Positions 48,548 to 60,640 of a DNA stretch of 64,000 nt are shown one piece after another. Every line of letters begins with the position of its first letter. The stretch's first letter is position 1. The translations under genes and the position numbers were made by a program. The DNA lies in contig CM073551.1 of assembly GCA_037074615.1 (NCBI GenBank), positions 20,211,750 to 20,275,749 of the forward strand, given 5' to 3'. This DNA comes from Leucaena leucocephala. Lineage: Eukaryota > Streptophyta > Magnoliopsida > Fabales > Fabaceae. Below the pieces are notes generated by a model that saw only the letters and a list, made by a program, of their open reading frames with translations, ran no database searches and was not told where the DNA came from.

Positions 48548-49073
48548 CCTTCCATCATGTATTCTTTTTTTTTTTTTTGGTCAAAGAAATACTTCAAATT
48601 AAAATGTAACCAGAAGTCTACAACCAAAACAAAAGAGCAAAAGCATTAAAATGTTATGTTGGTTGATGGACTTAAAAAGAATAGAAGTGAAATGTGACAC
48701 TTTAAAGTTAGTTGAATGTATTAACAACTAAATAGACGAAGTAAATATTAGAGGGCTCATACAAGAGATTAGAAAGCTTATCTCAAGAAACTGGCAAATA
48801 CAAATCAAACATGTATACAGGGAAGCTAATAGATGTGTTGATCAATTAGCTCAGTTTAAACTAAATACGGAAACAAAGAGATTTGTATGATGTACCCCTC
48901 TAAGGGAAGTGAAAAATTTGATTGAGCAAGACTTACAAGGAGTAGTAACTCCTCGTATAATCATATATTAATGGACTGGGCATAGCCCCTTTTATCACCA
49001 AAAAAAAACAAAAGAGCAAAAGCAGAACGCAGAAAATTAGCCAGTATCCAAAGAGACCTTCCATCATGTATTC
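48548..49073 (-). mobile_element. 5'-truncated retroposon, poly-A end at left, 17-bp duplication
   Basis: CCTTCCATCATGTATTC occurs at 48548-48564 and 49057-49073. Directly inside the left copy is T14 (the poly-A tail, read on minus), then about 65 bp. The body is split by the second retroposon at 48646-49007. Without it the element is only about 130 bp: a LINE 3' tail or a SINE. Confidence 0.8.
48646..49007 (+). mobile_element. 5'-truncated LINE with RNase H relic, nested
   Basis: Flanked by a 17-bp duplication ACAAAAGAGCAAAAGCA (48629-48645 and 49008-49024) with a poly-A run at its right end. It encodes, with stops, RGLIQEIRKLISRNWQIQI and KHVYREANRCVDQLAQ, the end of a LINE RNase H domain. 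It sits inside the retroposon at 48548-49073 in the opposite orientation. Confidence 0.85.
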
Positions 49074-50870
49074 ATGTACCCAGTTAATTTATTTTCAGCT
49101 GATTCCACGATTTTTAATAAATTATATTTAAATTAAATTAATTAGTATAATTACTCTTGCAAAAAGTCAATGATAGACTGGTCCTTGTTTGTTCATCCTT
49201 ATCTGGGGCCCAAAAGACAGCTGGAGACCCAGTAAACACCTCGCTCGTTTTAAAATGGGGACTAGAACCTATAGATTTAACTGACAAAAAAAATAGACAT
49301 ATAATCATGTTCTATTTTTAAATAGTATTATTTTATTATAGTTTTAGTCATGACGTTTGAAGAGATATCTTAATTTTTAGGTGTTTAAGTTTACGCCTAA
49401 AAATAATAGAAAACTCGCCTTGTTTAATATTGGTATCGTCTAGAAGGAAAAGAGACTCTATCCTACCTTTAAATCGTGGGTGAGTCTAACTATTTTTAAA
49501 AATTTTTATAAAAAAAAGTGGACTAAGGAGGGAAAAGTTGTCCTTTACTATTTCTACCCAATTTTTTATTATTTATATAACCTCATAATTATGAAATTAT
49601 ATTGATATATTTCATCATTTATAAAATTTTTGAATGTATTTTTGTTTGTTTAATTGTTTAAAATTTATTTTATTCTAATTATATCCTTCAATTTTATAAT
49701 TAATTTTATTAAAATGGAATGAAATTATTAAATAAAAATAAATTTCAATCATTATATTAAAACAAAATATATCCACCAAAAATGTAATAAAAAACTGAAA
49801 TATTTTATAAAATTCAGACGTCAAATTAAACTTAAGTAAAACAAGTAAAAAATAAAATAAAATTTTAGAAAAAACTGAGTAATAAAAATATGTTCTGACC
49901 CTTTGATGATTTTAAAAAGGCACGTTTTCAAGATTTAGATCTCATGGTTTTTTTTTTTAACCTTCATTTGGATCTCATGTTTGAGTCTTCACCAATATTC
50001 AACATAGCACTGTAACCCATTTAAAAAATTATATATAAATATAAACAAATACACATACACAATATTTATTGATATTTAATCAAAAAAAAAAATATCCATT
50101 GATATTGATTGACTAATAATCTACCGGCCAAAAGGAATTTACTAGTTTGACCTTTTATTTCAAATGCATAAAAGTTTTATTTATTTTTGAACGGATCCAA
50201 CTGTCACTGAGGAGGGTGCCGACGTCGTTTAGCACCGTTGTTGCCTTGACACAAAGTCACAAACTATCATCGCGCTTCAGAGGATTTCACGGATCCAAGT
50301 AACCGGGACCTCTTCGCGCTCTCCTCCACTCGGGCTCGGATTCCCCGCGTTTCTCACCCGAAGGAAAACGCCGGCGGTTATGTCCTCTATCACCAAGGTT
50401 CTCATTTCGCACTTTCTTTTAGTTTCACGTATTTTCCTTCTCATTCTCTTTTTATTCAATCTTTCATCTATTCTTGAATGTTAGAAGAGAACTGGAACAA
50501 GGGGAAGGATAAAATAATAATGTTTTAATCCATCTTCATTCGTTTTCTTATGTGTGAAATCAGCTAATGTAACTAACTGGAAACGGGAGGCTCCAATTTG
50601 TATATAGTATAAAGATTTGTACCCGTGTTCTTGCCCCCTTTTCTTTGAGCCCTTTGAAGCGATAGCTTATGTTCTTGCTAATTTTAATTATTGAGTAATA
50701 TTGTGTGATCTCCAGGTTTTATGGACAATTTGAAGTTTTCATGGCCTTAAGCTTGCTTCTATCTTGTGAACCTCCCATTATTAGTAGGAGCAAGCTGTAT
50801 GGCTGTTAATTTGAATAGAACAAACAAAGTAAATGCTTGGACCTTGAAGGGCAGGTGAATAATGTGAAAG
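49074..50870. other. Intergenic DNA and 5' UTR of the PHT4-like gene
   Basis: 49074-50200 is AT-rich with nothing recognised. 50200-50400 is GC-richer, and at 50395-50400 CACCAAG precedes GTTCTC, a likely 5' UTR exon and donor. The acceptor GGGCAG ends at 50854, just before the start codon. Confidence 0.55.
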
Positions 50871-52184
50871 ATGATGATGAGGTTCCCCAAGCGTTACTGG
50901 ATTGTTATTTTGACCTTTATCTGCACATCTGTTTGTTATATAGAACGGGTTGGCTTTTCGATTGCATACACTATTGCTGCTGATGCTGCCAAAGTGAATC
51001 AATCTAGCAAAGGGGCAATACTTTCTACATTCTATTATGGATATGCCTGTTCACAAGTGCCGGGAGGATGGGCAGCTCAGAAAGTGGGGGGTTGGAAGAT
51101 CCTGCTTCTTTCATTTGTGTTGTGGTCAGCAACTTGTGCATTGGTTCCACTGGATCCTAATAGAGTTTTAGTATTGGTGATAGCACGATTGCTTGTTGGT
51201 GTGGCTCAAGGGTTCATATTTCCCTCTATACACACGGTTCTTGCGCAGTGGGTTCCTCCTCATGAAAGATCTCGGTCTGTTTCTCTCACAACATCTGGCA
51301 TGTACCTAGGTGCAGCACTAGGAATGCTTTTTCTTCCTAGTTTGGTGAAGTTTAGAGGTCCTCAATCTGTATTCATGGCTGAGGCAATACTGGGTGTTTC
51401 TTGGTCGCTACTTTGGTTCAAATATGCCGGCGATCCACCCCGACTTGAGCATCCAAAAGCAACCGGGGAATCCTTGTTGCCTATTAAAGGAAGCCACAGA
51501 AATAAAGTTGAACATGGAAGAGTTTCAGTTAAAACAACAAACATCCCTTGGATGGAAATTCTAACCAGCTTGCCAGTCTGGGCAATTATTGTCAACAATT
51601 TCACTTTTCATTATGGTTTATATGTGTTGATGAATTGGCTGCCAACATACTTTGAATTGGGGCTTCAACTTAGCCTTCAAGATATGGGTTCTTCTAAAAT
51701 GCTGCCCTATCTGAACATGTTCATATTCTCAAACATTGGTGGGGTTGTAGCTGACTATTTGATCACCAAGAGAATAATGTCTGTGACTAAAACCCGGAAA
51801 TTCTTGAACACCATAGGGTTTCTTGTTGCTTCTCTTGCTTTAATGGCAATTCCCATTTTCAGAACTTCAGGTGGTGCTGTCTTCTGTTCTTCTGTTGCTC
51901 TTGGTTTCTTGGCGCTAGGCAGAGCTGGGTTTGCAGTGAACCACATGGATATTGCTCCAAGATATGCTGGAATAGTGATGGGAGTTTCTAACACTGCAGG
52001 TACATTAGCCGGCATAGTTGGAGTTGACCTTACGGGCAAGCTTCTTGAAGCTGCTAAAACTGCTAATTCAGATCTTACTAGTCCTGAAAGCTGGAGAGCA
52101 GTGTTCTTCATTCCAGGCATACTATGCATTTTTAGCTCTTTAACGTTCTTGCAATTTTCAACTGGAGAGAGAATTTTTGACTGA
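50871..52184 (+). CDS. PHT4;6-like anion/phosphate transporter (MFS)
   Basis: Intronless, 437 residues. Twelve hydrophobic spans in two groups of six with a hydrophilic loop around residues 190-230. SLC17/PHT4-type blocks: YIERVGFSIAYT, FYYGYACSQVPGGWAAQKVGG (span 2 and loop 2-3), ARLLVGVAQGFIFPSIHTVLAQWVPP and NHMDIAPRYAGIVMGVSNTAGTLAG. The lack of a plastid transit peptide and the best fit to the PHT4;6 branch suggest a Golgi phosphate exporter, as known in Arabidopsis; this is inference. Three ATGs lie in a row; the first is taken. No lesion. Confidence 0.92.
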   Translation: MMMRFPKRYWIVILTFICTSVCYIERVGFSIAYTIAADAAKVNQSSKGAILSTFYYGYACSQVPGGWAAQKVGGWKILLLSFVLWSATCALVPLDPNRVLVLVIARLLVGVAQGFIFPSIHTVLAQWVPPHERSRSVSLTTSGMYLGAALGMLFLPSLVKFRGPQSVFMAEAILGVSWSLLWFKYAGDPPRLEHPKATGESLLPIKGSHRNKVEHGRVSVKTTNIPWMEILTSLPVWAIIVNNFTFHYGLYVLMNWLPTYFELGLQLSLQDMGSSKMLPYLNMFIFSNIGGVVADYLITKRIMSVTKTRKFLNTIGFLVASLALMAIPIFRTSGGAVFCSSVALGFLALGRAGFAVNHMDIAPRYAGIVMGVSNTAGTLAGIVGVDLTGKLLEAAKTANSDLTSPESWRAVFFIPGILCIFSSLTFLQFSTGERIFD

Positions 52185-54100
52185 GGTTAGGCATACCGAT
52201 TGATGGTAGCACGTCTCATTGGCTATGCTATTTTTCTGGAGATTTGATTGTTTCGTTTCTCCAAATTATATCATTCTTGGACAGGAGAGATCGTATTGAT
52301 ATACACGTTTCATAGCTCTAGCCCCTAATCAATATTGATAATATTATGTTGTTTTTGGATGGAGAAGTTTTTGCTTTTCATACTCCAACTTGTACCATTC
52401 CTGGCTATGGTAAATGTATAATCATATTGGAAATTCAGGAACCTCAATTCCACAGCCATAGCTATCAAGAAATAATTTGGGGGCAGAGCTTGTAAGTGGC
52501 TATAGTTTGTAGTGTGATCACTCTTCAGAATATACTGTTACCTCGTTATCATTATTGCTTTCAGGCCATTTAAGATCTCATTGCTATTCGGCTTTTCTTC
52601 CATTATAGGATAAACAAAAAAAATTATAGCGAGTATTTCCCAACATACAGCACTAAAAATCGTTCACATATAATTAGTGTAGATTTATACAGAACTTGTT
52701 TTTATCAAAAACGATTTTAACTTTTAGTGTGTGTTTGGATAAGATTTTAAAAAAAGGTTTATGAAAAAAACGGGTTTTTGGACAGCTTATGAAAAAAGAC
52801 TTTTAGAGAAGAGTTTATGGGAAAAAAGTGGTTCTAGATAAATGAGTGTTTGGATAATTATTACTAAAAGGGATTTTGTAATTGGAAAATTACTAAAAAA
52901 GGTATGTATGAGAGATGAGAGAGGAAAGAGAGTAAAAAAGATAGAAGAGAGAGGAGAGAGGGTGAAGAAGATAGAAGAGAGAAGAGAGATGAGAGATAGT
53001 GAAAAAGATAGAGGAGATAGGAGAGATAGTAGAAAAGATAGATGAGAGAGGAGAGAGGAGAGAGGGTGTAAAAAAAGTAAGGGTAAAATAGTAATTGAGT
53101 AGTTCATAAGTTATTTTACTGTTTCAAAAATTATTCTGACCAGTTTATTTGAAACTATAGTTTTAAACTATGGTTTGGTCCAAACCGAGGTTTGGACAAA
53201 TATGACTGTTTGTTTTAAAATTTTTTCAAACCGAAGTTTAGGCCAAAAACCTTTTTAAAACTTAGGTTTGGGGGTTTTCTAAACAGGCCTTTAATCTTTT
53301 ATGATGTGACATTTATTTTTTTAATTGAAAAGTGAAATTGTTTTGAGGGTAAACGATTGTAGTTTTATCTTTATTTTAAATATTATATTATATAATTTTT
53401 TATTTCTATTTATAAATCATCCTCAAATATGTTGTATTGAAACTAATTTTTTTTAAACTTCATTAGTTTTATCTTAAAATTTAGTAAATTTTTAATTTTA
53501 TCCTTATTTAATATATATATATTTTAAAAAAAATAATAGTCTATACAATAATAAATTAATAATAAAATTATACATTCATATAAAAAATTTAATGACATGA
53601 TTTATAAATAAAGACTTAAAAATATTTTTTCTCTAACTTATAAATAAGAATAGAGAAGAATATAGAATACATATACTACTACCTATCAATAAAATCTATC
53701 TTTTCATCCTCACTCCATTTAGAATTATTTTAAATATTTTAAAATTATAGTATAAAGTTAATTTTTAAAATAAGAAATAAAATCAGATAAAATAAATATA
53801 CATTAAAATTATATATTAATATCATTTAATAATATTTTATGAAAATTATATAAATAATATGGAAGAATAATAACTTTTTTATATATAAATATTTCCTAAA
53901 CATAATAAGGGTGTTATAATCTATTTGAAATTAAATATTTCTTATCTCTCCCTAAGAAAATAAAATTATTTCTCACAACTTTTCTATTCTCTCCATTTTC
54001 TCTTGCCTGATTTCTCAACACAAGTAGTATTTTAGATTTTAACATTCTTTTTTAAAAAAAAAAGCAACACCGGTGTGTGTAGTAAATTAAAAATTTACCA
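52185..54100. other. Intergenic, with a MITE
   Basis: 3' UTR of the transporter to about 52460, a MITE at 52727-53291, then AT-rich DNA with nothing recognised. Confidence 0.6.
52727..53291. mobile_element. GTGTTTGG-type MITE
   Basis: Left end GTGTGTGTTTGGATAAG, right end (inverted) GGCCTGTTTAGAAAA; TTTA or TTA flanks both ends, fitting a 3-bp Harbinger-type duplication. Inside are a GAGAGA/GATAGA purine tract (52910-53070) and an inverted pair of AAACCGAGGTTT-like words. No coding capacity. Confidence 0.5.
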
Positions 54101-55425
54101 AAAAACAGAGAAGAAGAAGGATTCGAAGAGGGCAGTTCCAGCGTTTAACCCTGTTCAACTCAACCTTCGAGCCCATATAGCGTCTTCAGACTTCGGAGGG
54201 TAGGGCTGCCGCGAGAAGGAAGGTCTGGTGAACTGGGAACGGGAGATCATTTCTTCCAGCAGGAGGGAGTTCGAACAAAAACACCCTACGGAGAGAGAGA
54301 GCCTGAAAGAACGGTCCCTTTAATAGTAAAATCATATAGGCCTCTTTTTCGAATTTTTTATTCGGTCGCAACTCTTGCATTTGGAAAGTGGAAAGCATCT
54401 CTTTCCTGTTGACTTTCAGTGAGTGAAGGAAGTTGAAGCTTCCTTGATCCATAGAGGTAACCTTGCAGCATTTTCTGTAGCCCCCTATGTTCTAAACATT
54501 ATTTGATTTTCTGGGTTCCTTACCTTGTTGAGTGATTGCGATATTCAAGTTTCTTTTAGAAGCTCCCTGTTTTATCTCTTTCACTTTAGCACGTTCAGTG
54601 TGTGGAAGATACTCCAGGTTGATTATTTGTAGACTGTGCTGTCAAAGAATTTCTCATGCTTGCATTTTACATTTGTTTTTGCTCACTGTGTTGGTCCCTG
54701 ACAAGGTTATTGTTTTGGGTCCTTTTTTGATGGTTTATTGGTTTAATATTGTTAGATGATACTATCTTGAATGAGAATGCTGTGCGAGTTTATTATTGAT
54801 GCCGAACTGGGTTCATATAAGGTTGCTAGTTTGAATTGTGAGTATGCTTCTGGTGTTCTTGAGAGTTGTGAGTGATGAGTCATGTGAGATGTGCTTGGCA
54901 CATTTTGACCTTTGCTTCCCCATACATTCATGAGGATAAATTACGCTCTTTTGGAGTTTATTTCAACTCCGAGTTTTAACTTGGTCTTGGTGTCTGTCCT
55001 ACTCTGTTATTTTGATCAAATGATACTTTCTGAAGCTTAGTATGTCATCTAGGATTTATTTGGGCGATGAAACCTATGTTAATATGAGATTGCTGGTATG
55101 GGGCTGTGAAAGGCGTTATATATTTGCTCATGAATGGATTGAGTTGGGCAAGCTACCACGGTTTAGTTTTTCCAATGTGGCTGTATTTTTTATTATTATT
55201 GTACATTCTAACCAATTTTTCATAGATTTATTTTCTTCTTTTATATTGGTTATTTACCATTAAGGTTTGCTTATACTGTTTCTAGTCTTCTGAATTTGTG
55301 TTTTGCCATTGGGGTTCAGTGTACTGCTTACATTTCTGCTGGAGTTCTTGTCGCCGCTTGAGTTGTGGCTTTTCTCTCTTCATTTTGATTTCAAGGAAAT
55401 CTGATTGAAAGTTGATCAAACAATC
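54101..55425 (+). promoter_or_regulatory. Promoter and 5' UTR region of GPN3
   Basis: 54110-54460 is mixed-composition leader-like DNA ending CATAGAG before GTAACC (possible donor); the leader probably continues close to 55420. No protein or repeat is recognised. Confidence 0.4.
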
Positions 55426-58400
55426 ATGGGTTATGCTCAGCTTGTGATAGGTCCAGCTGGTAGTGGCAAGGTAATTTATATTATCCATTTCCTCTGTCCT
55501 GTTATTTATTAAACTGGATGAGCCCTTTGCCCTATATGCTATGTTTGTGTGTGTGCTTAGATCCTGATTGGTGTGTGCGTTTTATGTTGTGTATTAGTCC
55601 ACATATTGCTCAAGTTTGTACCAACATTGTGAAGCTGCACGTCGGACAATGCATGTTGTGAACTTAGACCCTGCTGCTGAAAATTTTGACTATCCTGTGG
55701 CAATGGGTAAGTACAATGTTGGATGTGATTATTTCTTTTGTGAGTTAACGATAATAGTTGCAAGCGTTTAACTCCTTTTTACAATGGAATATTTGCAGAT
55801 ATAAGGGAACTCATTTCTTTGGACGATGTTATGGAGGAGCTTGGGTTAGGGCCTAATGGGGGTCTTATGTACTGCATGGAGTATCCTTTTCTGTGTCTAT
55901 CAGCAAAATACATGGTTTCTTATTTCTTTGCTGTTTCTATCTTGCTTGCTTCATTTTCTAATTATTCATTTGGCAAAGTTCTTTACAATCTTGCCTGAAG
56001 CAGGATTCTGCGTAAATTTTATGGCAGGTTACTGAGCTAGAGAATGTGATTATGAATTGTCTCTTTATTGTTATCTACTTGTATCTTTATCCTTTTTTGT
56101 GGACTCATTAACTGTTTGAAACGTTATATTTTACAATTTTGTTGCCTTAATAATAATGATATTTAGACACCTTGAAGAAAATCTGGATGATTGGTTCACA
56201 GAAGAACTGGACAATTACTTAGATGATGATTACTTAGTTTTTGACTGCCCTGGTATTCATGCCATTGTCATTAAGCTTTCATTCAATTATTTATTGACAT
56301 TTGATCCATTACCATAATGAGGTTGTTCACTAATTAGGGTAAATATACTGTAATAATTTCAAGAGAGTGAAATCAAAATAGGTAATGTACCGTATATAAT
56401 GCACTTGTCAAAATCAGCGTTTTTCCTCAACCAATTATGTGTTGGGTGCAATGGCAAAACTAATGCATGTCTACCTTGTTTTTTCATTCAACGTTTCTCT
56501 TTTCTATTGTTAATTTGTATACAAATTTTAAAGGTTAAAAATGACCTAAAAAATGGGTTACTTTAACATAGGCTTGTAATTGTAATGTTTTTCAGGTCAG
56601 ATAGAGCTTTATTCACATGTACCAGTGCTTCGGAATTTTGTTGAACATTTGAAACGTAAAAACTTCAATGTTTGTGCGGTGTACTTGCTTGACTCACAGG
56701 TGTTATATTTTGGTCCCTTTAATACGTACTGTATAATTTTTATCATGGTTTTTCATATTGTGTTTGCTTAACTTTATAATTTTCTATGTGTTAGTTCATG
56801 ACAGATGTCACCAAATTTATAAGTGGATGCATGGCTTGCCTTTCTGCAATGGTTCAATTAGAATTACCCCATGTTAATATTCTCTCTAAAATGGACCTTG
56901 TGACTAACAAAAAGGATTTAGAAGAGTGAGTTCTGTTATTAAAATTTCATTTATCAAATCTGTTGAGACCATCCTTATACATTTAAATCCTCATGTATTC
57001 TGAATCTGTATTATTCTTAGATTTTTGGATCCAGAGCCTCGCTTTTTGTTGTCTGAATTGAATCAACGGATGGCTCCTCAGTTTGCAAAGCTGAATAAAG
57101 CTTTGATTGAATTGGTGGGTAAATTTTGTTCTTAGAAAAGCGTGCGGTTTTTTTTCACAGTTATTAAATCCTATGTGCTCATGCTAAATGTGTTGCAAGC
57201 CAGTCATCACTCATGCTCCGTGTGGTTGTCAACTGCCATTATGCTTAGCCCAACAATTTCTAGTTTGTTCGTCCTTGTAAAGATGTTCAAAATTCCTGTT
57301 ATAATGAATAATTTCAGTTTATACTTCAATTGTTTTTTGATTAAGTTTACTGTGCGTCTTGTTTAATGGACACATTTGCTATGTATATTGTTTAATAATG
57401 AGATTGGAATGATTATTTGATTCCTAAATTTTTAAACCTTAGCAAGGAATCAAGATTTCATTGAATTCATTCCACTGCCCTCCCATTTTGTGGCTATCAT
57501 TCCTGAACTTACCCTCAATGTTGAGGCTTACTTTGTTTTTTATTTGAACTGTACGATGCATCTTAATTTCTTATTATCTTTTTTCAACATATTTATTTTT
57601 GTTTTTCTTACAGGTGAATGACTATAGCATGGTGAGTTTTATTCCACTGGACTTGAGGAAGGAGAGCAGGTTTGCTCCGTGCCTTTTGCCCTTGTCTCTG
57701 TAGCATGCATTCGTATTTGTTAATGTTTTCCCTTGATGGCTTAGTCCTGTAAAGTTTTATCTATGAGATTTCTCTTGGTCACAGGATGTGGGATGTAGTT
57801 AAAAGCAAAATCCACTTGGATTTGCTCTCATAAAAGAAACTGGCTTTCAATTGATAGTGGTTTACTGCAGAAAACGTAGAATTCTTTGATGATTATATAT
57901 TCTGCGGGATGTAGTAGGATAGGTTTATTGTTCTTGTTGTATGCTGCAGAAAGAATTTAAGTCCAACAACTTGAGAATGCTGTAGCAGTGTAACTTCTCT
58001 TTGGTGTTTTATCTTAGTTTTTCTTAAATCGAGTGTCTCTCTTGGATTATAAGATGTTTTGGCTCATGTCCTTTTTTCTTTCATTATCTTGTTGCCGTTT
58101 GTTTTCCAAACTTTGGAGTATTCCATATCCTCCCCATGTTTACATTTTTTTTAAAATGTAATTTCTTGTTCTGATACAAAATACAACCTAATATGGTTTA
58201 TCTTATTATCTTCATGAACATACTAAATGTTCTTGTACATAAATATGATTTTTTTTTTTTGCATTCTCATCCTGAAATTCCTGTTGTGAAATTGAATTTA
58301 AAAACAGAATGTTTGTATCTTAATGATGGCTTGTTTCCATTTGCAGCATACAGTATGTATTGGGCCAAATTGACAATTGTATTCAGTATGGAGAAGATGC

Positions 58401-58446
58401 AGATGTAAAGGTTAAAGATTTTGATCCCCCACAGGATGATGAGTAG
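55426..58446 (+). CDS. GPN3: GPN-loop GTPase 3
   Basis: Nine exons: 55426-55470, 55598-55706, 55799-55880, 56167-56252, 56596-56699, 56795-56925, 57021-57114, 57614-57669 and 58347-58446; 807 nt, 268 residues, all GT-AG. P-loop GPAGSGKST spans the first intron. NLDPAAE and DIRELI are the switch I region, GLGPNGG is the GPN loop that defines the family, DCPGQIEL is G3 and SKMD is the NKxD-type G4. The start MGYAQLVIGPAGSGK and the acidic tail are those of GPN3, not GPN1 or GPN2. By family knowledge GPN GTPases help assemble and import RNA polymerase II. No lesion. Confidence 0.95.
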
Positions 58447-59164
58447 CTTTGTCTCCAATGCAGCGTGTTCTGATAATTTCAAAAGCCGCGCCATCACAGA
58501 GTCATAATGACTAAAACATTCTATCAAAGTAGCCTTGTCAATATATGTGGGATCTCTGTTTGTTGTTCAGTGACGAATTCTCTAAACTAGCCAAGGATGG
58601 AGACGAAGATTGTGTTTATAAGAATGAGTTGTGAACCTTGAATGAGAAAGAAATGGAAATATTGGGTTTGTCCGGTTGAAACTCCAAGTATCTGTACTTT
58701 TTCTCAATTTTAAATTTGGTGTACTTATATTTTTTTTTCCTTATTAAATCATGTAATTTTACTCTCTTAATAACGTTAGCTTCTATAAGTTTATGCTATT
58801 AGCACCGTTATCCTACTGCACAAAGGTTTATTGTGTTAAAAGAGTAAAGTCAAAAGATTTATTAAAGAGAGGAAAAAGGATCCGCGCCAAATAAGAAATT
58901 ATTTAAAAAAAAAAAGAAAATATGGGTATCCACAAAATGGCTTTTCCTATAAAATTTAAACAGATATGAATGCATATAAAACTTACTGAAGATCTTAATT
59001 TTAACTTGAATATATAATGGTTTATAACAGCTTCATTGACCTCCTTCAATCGCTTGTCATGAGAGAGATTTGAGTGCTTTTAATTCTCAGTTGTTCGTCT
59101 CTAATTGCCTTCTTTTCAGCCTCAAACATTCTCAACTTCTCTCTAAGTGCCTCCTATAAAGCTG

Positions 59165-59205
<41 letters not shown>

Positions 59206-60640
59206 CTTTCTTAAATTCTTAATACATGAATCGCACTTGTTCATAAATTCTGAATTTGGTGTGGTGCATCGTATTAATCAAGTCAATATCTTATGTCGAA
59301 AAAAGTGTGCTAAGGAATGTATAAATATATTCTTTTGGCGTAAAATTTGTATATTTTCGATTCTTAGAAAGAAAAAGCAATTATAGTTCAGCAACAAACA
59401 TCAACAGCACAGAAAAAGAGCGCAAAACTAGAAAGATAAGAACAAAAGCAAACGCCAGAAAACTAAAAAGAAACAAAAATAACAAGAAAACATTTATGCA
59501 TGGAATATAATAAATGCTTCTTTTAAATTTTCTTTGAATTTAATTTCTTAGCAATAAGATGTTTGACGTTATTCACCAAGAAAAATGATAAGATGCTTGT
59601 AGGAATTAAAACATTATTAATTAGAAGAAGATGCTTTCAAAAAATCTTTGACTTCATATTAACTTTGACTTGTTTTAATGATAAAAAAAAAATCTTAAAT
59701 GGCTTCAATCAGGTTTACTAATTCATTGTGGTGAATCAGAACATTTGACTTGATTGTAGCATCAAAAGAATCTGAAATTGATAAAGGGACTAGGCAATCA
59801 AAGCAAAATGTTTGTTGTTTGATGAAAAAACGAAACTTGATCAATCCTAGTCATTCGCTAGTCAATTCATTAAACTTGATCAATAAAACTTGTGTTATGT
59901 TATTATGGTAATTTATGATTAAACTTGTGATTCAACCAATAAGTCACTGATCACTTATATAATAATTTATTGATCAATCGTTATTATTCGCTAAATTGTT
60001 AAATAGTTATTCATGATTAACCTTGTAATTGAATAGAGTGGTTGACAAAATAATAGTCACTTATTTAAATATAAAAAATATATTTTATATTTAAGAGAAA
60101 TATTAATTTTTTTAATTAAATCATATATTAAAGAGTGGACTTCTGGTATTTTGTGATTTTGGAAGAGCAATATAAGGTTTGACTAATTCAGGGGATATTT
60201 AATTGTCTTTTCCCTATGTTTTGATATATTAATTGCATTTTGTAATTTACGTACACAAAATTATTTTTTAAATATATTTATCTTTTTATTAGAAACAATT
60301 CTATTCGAAATAGGGCAATAAACATATACAACTCTTTTAATAAAAATTTAAATTTTAGTTAGTCATATTACGAGAGATTATACTTTTTAATTAGATCTAC
60401 TTTTGTTGGTCAAAATTTATATTTGTGAACGGAGAGAGTAACGTTTAGTAACTCATGCATTAATTGTTGTGAATGTAATAACTCATGCTTTGAATCTAAT
60501 AAATGCTTCTTTTTAATTATCTTTGACCCAATTGATACACCGCTAAACTTGTGTCTATAAAGTAAACCAGAATACAGCCCTTCTTCTCAACACACACCTT
60601 TACGTAGCCATTGTTGTGATCATTAGCAACACAGAGAAGA
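58447..60640. other. Intergenic between GPN3 and UGT
   Basis: 3' UTR of GPN3, then AT-rich DNA with an (AT)18 microsatellite. No gene is seen. A TATA box (CTATAAAG) at about 60555-60562 lies some 80 bp before the UGT start codon. Confidence 0.65.
59167..59202. repeat. (AT)18 microsatellite
   Basis: Thirty-six bp of perfect AT dinucleotide repeat. Confidence 0.95.

Noticed and set aside
52787..53107. Ser/Leu-rich ORF of 106 codons and its Lys/Arg-rich counterpart
   Set aside because: Both read the GAGAGA/GATAGA tract of a MITE.
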